Shown one piece after another: positions 56,405-64,000 of a DNA stretch of 64,000 nt. The stretch is from NCBI GenBank assembly GCA_019748175.1, contig JAIEPX010000008.1, forward strand, positions 310,001 to 374,000. The letters run 5' to 3'. The notes beneath the pieces are model-generated. The model worked only from the letters and a program-made list of their open reading frames with translations, ran no database searches and had not been told where the DNA came from. The translations under genes and the position numbers were made by a program. The stretch's first letter is position 1, and each line of letters opens with the position of its first letter. Source of the stretch: Gammaproteobacteria bacterium. GTDB lineage: Bacteria > Pseudomonadota > Gammaproteobacteria > JAIEPX01.

Positions 56405-59400
56405 TTATTTTTTCTTTGATAAAGATGACTCTGTGACTGACCTACTTCTATTGCCAGAAATAGAACCAGAAGATCCATCAGGAATGGTAACCTTACCACT
56501 GTCCCTTTTAGAGAGACTGCTTTGCAGCCCACGAGGAGAGGTCGGACCGCTATGAGCTAGAAGATCCGCATTAGAGGCTCTACGTGGATTGGCCAGTATC
56601 AAAGAAGACCTTTGTTTTGATGGTGGTGGACTAAAATGACCTCTAGGAGAAACACCATGCTCCTGTGGTGGAGACAGCGGTATGAGTTTACTTCTTAATT
56701 CATCTGGATCAAGATCTTTAGCTGGACCATCAGTTTTAGAATTTTGAATTCGTGGTGCGAAATTTTGTAGACGGGCATGGGTTTCTTTCCATCGCCAACT
56801 TGTTATTGGTAGAGATTTAGCCGCATTCAACAACGCAATTAATGAAGCTGCATCAGACCGAGTTAACTTAATCGATAGTTTACCTTCTACTAAGAAAATG
56901 AGTCCAATAATCGCAATATCGGCGTGAGTGATTATTAGACAGTTATCTTGACGTAAAATAATCTGATCATAAGATATGTTCACTTTATTGCAATAAGAAT
57001 AAACGCGGGCAGCACGCAGAAATAATTTTTGTAGGGATTCAAGATCATTGATAAAAGAACTTTCATCCTCTCCATCAGGGATAAGTTTACATTGCCAAAC
57101 ACAGTTCTCATTTTGTTTTATTAAGTCGATAGATATAATTGAATCGCCGAAGCTTATCTTAATTGGTAAACAATCGAATCGATGATTAAATGCGATTATG
57201 TTTTCGACGGAATACGACCTTGTAAGCACTAATTGTTGCTCTTCATTCATGTCGATAATTTTCAATTGTTCTGTCATGACTTGTGTTGAGTTAATAGGAA
57301 ATGGAGTATAGTGTTCAGAATATGTCAGTGCATTTTTTATCAATTCTACTCTATCGGCTGGTGTTAAACCGCTGGTCATTATTTCAGATGCTTCAAGTAC
57401 TGGTGGGTGAGCAAGGGAATAACAGGCCAAATATGCGGGTATTGCTGGAAAATATCCGTCAATGAATACAGCATTTTTTAATGATCGTGCAAGGTCTTCA
57501 AGGTCTTTTTCTATTAAATGTGGTTTTGTGTTAGGATATTTGTCTATGTAGGACTTTAAAAACTGAAAAATAATTAACACAGCAGGAGCGAATTTTTTAG
57601 TATTAGGATTCTCACTGGTAGGTTTATTATACAGATAATATCTTGCAATTTTAAACAGTGTATATTCATCAAGATCTCTTTCTTGGCCTTCGTTGATTTG
57701 GATCATCCTTTTATCATCTGCTTCGACTTCTTTTTTTACTGTTATATATTGAGCTTTATCGCGATCTGTTAGCCAGATTTCATCCCTTTTTTGAGTGGAA
57801 GGATTTTTACTCAATAGATAATATAGCCATCTCAATCCAGTAATAAAATTTCTTTCTTCGTCAGGAATTGAACAACCTTGGGTTTCAGATAATTCATGTT
57901 GAAAGGATAAAACATCAGATCGTGATCTCTTATTATTATTTTTTAAACGAGTTTCCCAGAGAATCATAGCCTTGATGAGATGCCCCAAAGGAGAGGCATT
58001 ATTTTGTTCAAGATTGATAGGGAGAGGAGAGGCGCCACCTGTTTTAGAAGCAATAAATGAAGGAGCACGAGGACTTTTTGTTATTGGAAGTGGTATGTCT
58101 ATAGAGCCGCTAGGTGATCGACCTGGGGATAGAGGAAATTGGGGGGAAGCGGTTCTTCCGCTAGATGAGGGGAAACTGTGATCAGAATCTCGAAGTGCTT
58201 TTAGAGTAGGTATGTTAATAGAGCGAGAATTACTTAAATGAGGATGTTGTTCATAGGGTCTAGGAGAGATTTCGGGTGAATCAGAATTGTTTTTTTTCAC
58301 TGCAATTACATTTAAACGTAGTGATAACTTTCTGGGTCTTTCTGGCGAGCCATGCGTAGGTGTACCGATTACAGATGGGAGTGTGGATGGGTTGGATTCA
58401 TGTTGAGGTTTCAATTCAATGTTAGTAGATGAATGACATTTTAAGGATAGCCTCGCCATTTTTTCTGCAGCATAATAATTACCATCATAAAAGAATAGTA
58501 ATGCGACTACGGCATCTCGAAGACCCTTTCTATTATGAGTAAAATTGAATGCATCATATAGTGTATTATCGGTAAGGTCAGGCATTAGTCGTGAACTGAA
58601 ATGATACAGTTTCTTTTCCAATACTTTTAAATAACTAAAACCACATGGAACAACCATAGTTGTTTCTTTTTTATCATTTAATACATGACGAAGTTGTTGA
58701 CGTACTTGAGTACAGTGCTTGAACTGAATAGTATCACTAATTTTTGTCTCTGCTGACAAAACGTCTACAGGAATGTAACGGTTATTGAGCCCTGTAGAGC
58801 ATGTTAAAGGACCCCAAATTATTAAATATTTATTGAACTCTGTTTTTTGAAGTACTTGTTCACAAAAAATACGGGGATCTGAGAATTCGCGACAATATTT
58901 TTTTTCAATGGCACTCGTGAGAATCTCTCGAAGATCAGAATTAGAACATAATATTCTGATAATTTCAGCGAAGCAATACGGATTTTCACTGTTAAGTAGA
59001 TCGTCGATAATTATCTTGAGGTCAGACTGCTCTATTTTGTCAAAGTCATCAGTAGCAATCTGTAAAAGGTATTTAGAAAGTTGATATTGAACTTGTTTTG
59101 AATATCGAGGGACGCTGGTGACGATATTTACGTTTGTGTTGGTATTGTTAATTTGTTTCTTGCAAGTAATTTCAGCCTCTTTATAAAATACGCAAGCTTC
59201 AGAATAATTCTTGGAGAAAAATTCCGCTAACACAAACCAGATATCGAAAATTTTTGTTCGCCAACGATAAGGTATTGCAATACACTGTAATGTTTCGAAA
59301 TGACGGAGCCATTGATTTAACGATAATGGTTCTGCTAATACGTAAGCTGCAGTTCTGATAAAGGTGCCTATAGAAGAGCCGTTATTCTCGAGAATAATAG

Positions 59401-60433
59401 CGCATTGAATAGCTTTTTTGATAAAATCAGCGTCTTTGTTAGCGGCAAGTAGCAATTGATAAGCTTCTGAAAAAGCATCTTCAATTACCTTCATTTTTTG
59501 CAATGTTTCGACAGGTGTTTCAGTATTTTTAATTGCTTCAATCGTGGGAAGTGTATCGAGAGAGCTCTCTGAAGTTTCTGAGAGATTCATATAATGATAT
59601 TTTAAAAGTTGATTTTCTACATAGACGTAGATTGGATCATTAGATGCTTTTAAAAATGTTAAAAAATAGTTTGATCGATCTCTGTGAACATATTGTTCTA
59701 ATTCATTATCATCCGATTGCGATTTTAAATCTTTGTGATAATCGAGAGATTCTAGAGCAGCAGAGGTCCATAAAGACCATTCATTGTCATTCGTTTGAAG
59801 CATTGCATCGTTAATAAGATTTAATGCAGTCTTTATGAGATTTAGAAGAAATGTTTTGTTTTTTTCTTGTGAAGTGAGTTTTTCCTGTTCTGTGTTAGGC
59901 TCTGGATTAAGATGTTGATATTTGTAAAGTATATCACGAATGAGTTTTGCTAATTTCTCTAGTTTGGAACAATACGATTCTGTTTTGGAAAAACAGTTAG
60001 AAAGTTCTAACCTGATAACATTAATATTTTGCCATAGTGAATGAATATTCCCGGGGTCATTCAAAAATTGTATGTCTGGATTAAGAAAATCATGACATGG
60101 CAAGAGTAACAATTGCTTTTCTAATTGGCCAAGGTCATCTGTAAAATAACCTCTACTCAGTAATGACAATTTTAATGCGAACTTGAAAATGTTCTTTTGT
60201 TCTGTATGGCCTTCCGTTTTGATTTTATTAATTAAGAAAGCTTCAAGATGATTTCTTTTCTGCTCATTGTTTAGTGTTGCGTCAGTTATGATTTCTCTAA
60301 TTTGAAAAGAGGTTAATGTAGAAGGGCCCAATTTTGCTCTACTTGCCTCATCAAGTGATTCAATGAAAATCATTTCCTCATCTTGCATAGGAAAGATTTT
60401 GGTAAGTTGATCGTAGAGTTGTTTAATGTTCAA
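56405..60433 (-). CDS. Giant helical protein with Ser/Pro-rich centre and tail (paralogue A)
   Basis: 1342 residues. TTG 60433 is the start, with GAGGG 7 bases upstream; no ATG has equal support. Residues about 60-620 are alpha-helical with TPR-like segments (YYAAEKMARLSLKC). Residues about 670-810 are disordered and Ser/Pro-rich with SP-R/K motifs (ISPRPYEQ, KSPRAPS). A second helical region (about 820-1090) begins PLGHLIKAMILWETRLKNN, then a mixed domain ends near ADIAIIGLIFLVEG. The last ~105 residues are Ser/Pro/Arg-rich (GVSPRGHFSP, TSPRGLQSSL) and end in KKK. It matches the next gene along its length. No signal peptide. A secreted effector is inference. Confidence 0.7.
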   Translation of the reverse strand: MNIKQLYDQLTKIFPMQDEEMIFIESLDEASRAKLGPSTLTSFQIREIITDATLNNEQKRNHLEAFLINKIKTEGHTEQKNIFKFALKLSLLSRGYFTDDLGQLEKQLLLLPCHDFLNPDIQFLNDPGNIHSLWQNINVIRLELSNCFSKTESYCSKLEKLAKLIRDILYKYQHLNPEPNTEQEKLTSQEKNKTFLLNLIKTALNLINDAMLQTNDNEWSLWTSAALESLDYHKDLKSQSDDNELEQYVHRDRSNYFLTFLKASNDPIYVYVENQLLKYHYMNLSETSESSLDTLPTIEAIKNTETPVETLQKMKVIEDAFSEAYQLLLAANKDADFIKKAIQCAIILENNGSSIGTFIRTAAYVLAEPLSLNQWLRHFETLQCIAIPYRWRTKIFDIWFVLAEFFSKNYSEACVFYKEAEITCKKQINNTNTNVNIVTSVPRYSKQVQYQLSKYLLQIATDDFDKIEQSDLKIIIDDLLNSENPYCFAEIIRILCSNSDLREILTSAIEKKYCREFSDPRIFCEQVLQKTEFNKYLIIWGPLTCSTGLNNRYIPVDVLSAETKISDTIQFKHCTQVRQQLRHVLNDKKETTMVVPCGFSYLKVLEKKLYHFSSRLMPDLTDNTLYDAFNFTHNRKGLRDAVVALLFFYDGNYYAAEKMARLSLKCHSSTNIELKPQHESNPSTLPSVIGTPTHGSPERPRKLSLRLNVIAVKKNNSDSPEISPRPYEQHPHLSNSRSINIPTLKALRDSDHSFPSSSGRTASPQFPLSPGRSPSGSIDIPLPITKSPRAPSFIASKTGGASPLPINLEQNNASPLGHLIKAMILWETRLKNNNKRSRSDVLSFQHELSETQGCSIPDEERNFITGLRWLYYLLSKNPSTQKRDEIWLTDRDKAQYITVKKEVEADDKRMIQINEGQERDLDEYTLFKIARYYLYNKPTSENPNTKKFAPAVLIIFQFLKSYIDKYPNTKPHLIEKDLEDLARSLKNAVFIDGYFPAIPAYLACYSLAHPPVLEASEIMTSGLTPADRVELIKNALTYSEHYTPFPINSTQVMTEQLKIIDMNEEQQLVLTRSYSVENIIAFNHRFDCLPIKISFGDSIISIDLIKQNENCVWQCKLIPDGEDESSFINDLESLQKLFLRAARVYSYCNKVNISYDQIILRQDNCLIITHADIAIIGLIFLVEGKLSIKLTRSDAASLIALLNAAKSLPITSWRWKETHARLQNFAPRIQNSKTDGPAKDLDPDELRSKLIPLSPPQEHGVSPRGHFSPPPSKQRSSLILANPRRASNADLLAHSGPTSPRGLQSSLSKRDSGKVTIPDGSSGSISGNRSRSVTESSLSKKK

Positions 60434-60498
60434 TGCGCTTCCCTCTTGGTGGTTCTTTGTAATCTTCCACTAAATAGTAAAATATCATGATCGATTAT

Positions 60499-63400
60499 TC
60501 ACATCAACAACTTATTTTGTGTTGTGTGAGTTGCGATAAATTCTTGTAAACGCGTGAATGTTTCGTCCCATTGCCAAACTGTAGAAGGGAATGTACTTGC
60601 TTCTTTTAAAAAAAGTATAAGTGGTTCAATTTGATTACTATTCCACTTCAAAATCGTGTCTTTTGCTTCAGCTATTCTGATTAAGCCTATTATAGCAATA
60701 TCAGCGTTCTTTAGAATGATTTTATTTTTTTCTAGCAAGACTACTGGCTCACCTTTTTTGAAAGAAATTTTTCTACAACAGCTATATATAAAAGCAGCAC
60801 GTTCAAATTTTTCTTTTAATGACTCGCAATCTAACTGAGTATGTTTTAACTTATTACTAGTACATGTGATAACAAAACACTGTTTTGCAGATTCTTCGTT
60901 GCTCATTGAGTAGCTGCATGATAGTAATGTGTTATGATATTCCATTTCAAACTGTAATTTTAGAAAAAGATGATCAAATGGTTTAGGCGTCTCAATAGCA
61001 TAGCTTGGTATACGTAGCGCAATTTCATTTTCTTTTTCTTTATGAGATTTGATTTGTTGTTCCATATCTTTCTTTTGATCTGGTTCGATGTGAATATATT
61101 TTTCGGCTATTGAAAATGCATCATGTAAAAGCCTGAGGGTGTCACTTGTTGTTTCTATTGTTTTCAGTATCTCATCGCCTTTTTGAGGTTTTGGGTCTTC
61201 AGCGTAGGCGTATACTTGTGCATAATAGGCTAACCCAGGTAGATAACCATGGGTGAGTACGGCTTCTTTCAGCAATTTAGCCCAAAAACGTTTTAACTTT
61301 TCAACTTCTTCTGCGTTACCACAAGCGAAGTTTTCTCTGAAATACATAAGACTTTTATAAATTGCTATGATTGCAGGAGGAAACATTCTGGATTGCCCGC
61401 TTTTCGTAAGGCAGGCATTTTCGAAGTGTTGTTTGGCAATTTCAAGTATACATTGGTCTGTAATATTTAGATCTAATATTTTAGCGTTTTGTTCAAGATA
61501 TTGTATTCTTGCACTGCTTAGGACTTTATGCGGATTTTTGAGTAATGATTGTTCATCTGAGGTCAGCATAAACATATCTTTTTCTTTGTTATTAAGCATG
61601 CAGTCGTAATAAGTTAACCAAATCATCCCTAATATAAAACTAAGTTCTTGTGGATCAGTAGCCAGTCTTGCCTCTTTAAGGGATCGTTTGAATGAATCAA
61701 TGTCAGATTCTTGACGATCTGTATTGTTTTTTAAACGCGTGTCCCATATCACTAATGCTTCTACAAGATGTCCTAAACATGTTGGCTGAGTAGAATAGGA
61801 TTGAGATTGGATAGCTGAAGATTCTGAACGTGGAGATAGAGAGAGAGAGCTTACTGCAAGATTGCCCGAGGATTGATGTTTAATGCTTTTATCTTTCGAT
61901 CTGGGTGATTTTTTTAGAGGAGTTGAAAGATTTGGTGATGAGGAAGAGAGTTTCTCAGAAGATAGAGTGAAAGGCGTACGTCTACGACCTGTATTCTCAA
62001 CTTCACGCGATGGTGGACTTAGTTCGACTTGTTTTTTTTGTTTACTAAAAAGGTTTCTCTTTACCTGGGGGTTTCCAGATGCGGCATGAACAGATCGTGG
62101 AGATGTGCCTGATTCCTGTGGAGATTTTCTGGGTGAACTTGCTGTTTCATTAATTGAGGGCGCTTTCATAATAGAAAGTTTTGCCATCTGTGCCGCGCCA
62201 TCGTAATTTCCGTCTTCTAATAATATTAATGCATAGATTGCTTCAAGTAATCCCTCTCGATTTCGAGTAAATGCAAACGTATTGGATCTAATGTCTTCAT
62301 GGTGAGCTAATATTATTCTATGAGTAACTTGCTGAAGTTCTATGTTTAAATCTGTAAAAATATTGCAACCACCGGGTATTACGCAGACAACGTCATGTTT
62401 AAACATATAACGTTGCAGACTACTACGAACATCATTTAAAAGTTTAAAGCGAATATTGTCACGACTAAAACCATTGTCAAGCCATTGCTTAACAGAGGGT
62501 GAATAACCATTTTCTTGGGTATTTAGCAATAATCTTTTCCAAGTGATTAAGTACGCGTTGTAGTCTATTGTATTCAGAACACTTTCGCACAGTATCAATG
62601 GGTTTGTATGGGATTCACCATATTTCAGTGTTACGGCTTCCTTAACGCAGCTAAACTCTGTAAGTTCTAATTCTAGGAGGGAGATAACCTCTGTTAGACA
62701 ATAGGGATTTTTATTTTGTAATACTTCAGTGAAAAAATCAGTAGTGAATGCATATGTTTTGGTATAGAGCTTGCAAAGTAACAATTGATCTTGTCTGACC
62801 ATAAGTGGTGTACTATTCGAATGCTGCAGAACTGAGGCACGCGCTTTTTCTTTTAGTTGAGTAATTTCTTTTTCATAGGAAATAATTTGTTGAGTGTTTT
62901 TTGAAAACTGAGCACGTTTTAATTTTGCATTGAGTACTGATTGTAAAGGGTATCTATCGCTAATCTGATCTAAACACAATAAGGTGGCTTCTTTGAATTG
63001 ATCATTTAAGAATTCTGCAAGACATAGCCATAGATCTGCAACATGATTTCGCAAATGCACAGGTATCCCTATCGATTGTAAATTGTTTAAATATTCGTGT
63101 AAAATTTTCTCCGATAGTGGATGTTTTAATATATAAGTAACATATCGAATAAATGTTCCAAGAGAGTGTCCACGGCTTTCAAGAATACATGCAATATCCA
63201 AGGATTTCTGGAGTTCATTTTTTGTTTTGTGATTTACTAAAATCTCGTGCGCTATGAAAAACTCATCCAGTTTTAAGTCTTGAGAAGGTTCTTCAGTTAA
63301 GGCCTTGTTTATATCTTGAGTAGACGAGCTAAGTTTGTATTCAGCATAATACCCGATTCTTTCTTCAAAGGACAATGATTGTGATATAATATATTTTGCT

Positions 63401-64000
63401 CTTATAGTGTGGATTTGAAGTTCATTCGCTATTAATTCTTTTCGTTTATCTGGATTGCTTACCACATATTGCAAATAACTATCAGATTTTATGTGCTCTA
63501 AGTATGTTAGAGCTTCTAAAGCAGCTGAAGCCCATAATGACCAGCTCTGTTCGCTTTTTTGTACCAATGTAACTTTAGTGGCGTTCGCACAGATATTAAG
63601 ATATCTCAACATATAATCTTTAGTTTGAGTATGAAATGCCTGCTTTTCTTGGGTCGCGTCGGGATCGGTTTCTATTTGGCTATATTTATTAATTAGTATA
63701 TTAATTAATTTTGCTAATTCTTCAAGTTTCGAGCAGTAGGGCTTGGGTTCATCGAAACAAGCTGAGATTTGAGTTCTAACATCATTAGTATGAGACCAGA
63801 TATACGGAATCTCAGATGGATAATTAGCGAAAGCAAAATCAGGATTCGATGTTTTCAAAGAGGGAAGCATGAGCAGCCTAATTTCCAATTGACCTAGCTC
63901 GTCTACATAATAGAGCCGATCGTATAATGCAATTTTAAGAGCAACTTTATAGGTATTTTTTTTTGATAATGCAGTCTGCTGTTGTATATTGGTGATCAAA
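60499..64000 (-). CDS. Giant helical protein, paralogue B (partial, start outside window)
   Basis: At least 1166 residues; the start lies past the right edge. It is a tandem paralogue of the downstream gene (65 bases between). Shared elements in the same order: YCSKLEELAKLI, SWSLWASAALEAL, SLGTFIRYVTYIL, the TPR-like GAAQMAKLSIMKA, a Ser/Pro-rich disordered centre (SPRKSPQES, LKKSPRSKDKSIKHQ), CLGHLVEALVIWDTRLKNN and ADIAIIGLIRIAEAKDT. Unlike A it ends shortly after the last domain, without the long Ser/Pro tail. The centre carries Lys/Arg clusters that might act as nuclear-localisation signals. No family recognised. Confidence 0.7.
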   Translation of the reverse strand, partial: LITNIQQQTALSKKNTYKVALKIALYDRLYYVDELGQLEIRLLMLPSLKTSNPDFAFANYPSEIPYIWSHTNDVRTQISACFDEPKPYCSKLEELAKLINILINKYSQIETDPDATQEKQAFHTQTKDYMLRYLNICANATKVTLVQKSEQSWSLWASAALEALTYLEHIKSDSYLQYVVSNPDKRKELIANELQIHTIRAKYIISQSLSFEERIGYYAEYKLSSSTQDINKALTEEPSQDLKLDEFFIAHEILVNHKTKNELQKSLDIACILESRGHSLGTFIRYVTYILKHPLSEKILHEYLNNLQSIGIPVHLRNHVADLWLCLAEFLNDQFKEATLLCLDQISDRYPLQSVLNAKLKRAQFSKNTQQIISYEKEITQLKEKARASVLQHSNSTPLMVRQDQLLLCKLYTKTYAFTTDFFTEVLQNKNPYCLTEVISLLELELTEFSCVKEAVTLKYGESHTNPLILCESVLNTIDYNAYLITWKRLLLNTQENGYSPSVKQWLDNGFSRDNIRFKLLNDVRSSLQRYMFKHDVVCVIPGGCNIFTDLNIELQQVTHRIILAHHEDIRSNTFAFTRNREGLLEAIYALILLEDGNYDGAAQMAKLSIMKAPSINETASSPRKSPQESGTSPRSVHAASGNPQVKRNLFSKQKKQVELSPPSREVENTGRRRTPFTLSSEKLSSSSPNLSTPLKKSPRSKDKSIKHQSSGNLAVSSLSLSPRSESSAIQSQSYSTQPTCLGHLVEALVIWDTRLKNNTDRQESDIDSFKRSLKEARLATDPQELSFILGMIWLTYYDCMLNNKEKDMFMLTSDEQSLLKNPHKVLSSARIQYLEQNAKILDLNITDQCILEIAKQHFENACLTKSGQSRMFPPAIIAIYKSLMYFRENFACGNAEEVEKLKRFWAKLLKEAVLTHGYLPGLAYYAQVYAYAEDPKPQKGDEILKTIETTSDTLRLLHDAFSIAEKYIHIEPDQKKDMEQQIKSHKEKENEIALRIPSYAIETPKPFDHLFLKLQFEMEYHNTLLSCSYSMSNEESAKQCFVITCTSNKLKHTQLDCESLKEKFERAAFIYSCCRKISFKKGEPVVLLEKNKIILKNADIAIIGLIRIAEAKDTILKWNSNQIEPLILFLKEASTFPSTVWQWDETFTRLQEFIATHTTQNKLLM

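Overview
The window reads as a chromosomal segment of an AT-rich, host-associated gammaproteobacterium of the Legionellales/Coxiella type. The housekeeping genes (lepA-lepB-rnc-era, recO, asnS, lpxH, rlmD-relA, gltX, rseP, queA-tgt-yajC-secD-secF, suhB) are ordinary gammaproteobacterial ones. Between them sit large proteins of unknown function with membrane hairpins, coiled coils, Ser/Pro-rich disorder and eukaryotic-like folds (Bax inhibitor-1, PP2C, tubulin-tyrosine-ligase-like, ankyrin-like). That mixture is typical of amoeba-associated intracellular bacteria with a large effector repertoire; a Candidatus Berkiella-like organism would fit, but this is inferred from gene style and not proven.

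Layout. 1-5.7 kb: the start of a proline iminopeptidase gene, an orphan ParD-like antitoxin, three unknown proteins on the minus strand, and a Bax inhibitor-1-like membrane protein with a long Pro/Gln/Tyr-rich tail. 5.9-18.2 kb: dps, sixA, a TPP riboswitch controlling thiM-thiE, cfa, lepA-lepB-rnc-era, an RRM RNA-binding protein, asnS, recO and lpxH. 18.3-23.1 kb: an AT-rich accessory patch with a frameshifted ankyrin-like gene, an AAA+/DUF4143 ATPase, a small membrane protein, a DUF3892 protein between degenerate direct repeats, and a TTL/ATP-grasp-like protein. 23.1-29.4 kb: a double-GNAT acetyltransferase, an ALDH7-type dehydrogenase, an M4 (thermolysin-like) secreted protease and a DUF47-Pit phosphate transport pair. 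29.7-32 kb: a 758-residue membrane protein with repeated hydrophobic hairpins. 32-36 kb: rlmD-relA and tRNA-Glu/tRNA-Ala. 36-49.5 kb: a small lipoprotein, gltX, rseP, an MFS transporter, a membrane-anchored PP2C-like protein, a Sel1/SPOR lipoprotein, a coiled-coil protein and a beta-propeller-like protein. 49.6-56.3 kb: tRNA-Leu(CAA), queA-tgt-yajC-secD-secF and suhB. 56.4-64 kb: two tandem, clearly paralogous giant proteins (1342 and more than 1166 residues) with Ser/Pro-rich disordered centres; the second runs off the right edge.

The intergenic DNA carries several dispersed palindromic elements: a roughly 120-130 bp MITE-like element in two copies, hairpins bounded by GGGGTCA/TGACCCC (one with perfect 42-base arms before queA), and a short palindrome built on CTGCAGAATCTAGG. 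The tandem giant paralogues and the short SPRG-type motifs they share with the coiled-coil protein at 47.0-48.4 kb are the best candidates for something undescribed. No rRNA, CRISPR array, transposase or secretion-system structural gene was found here.
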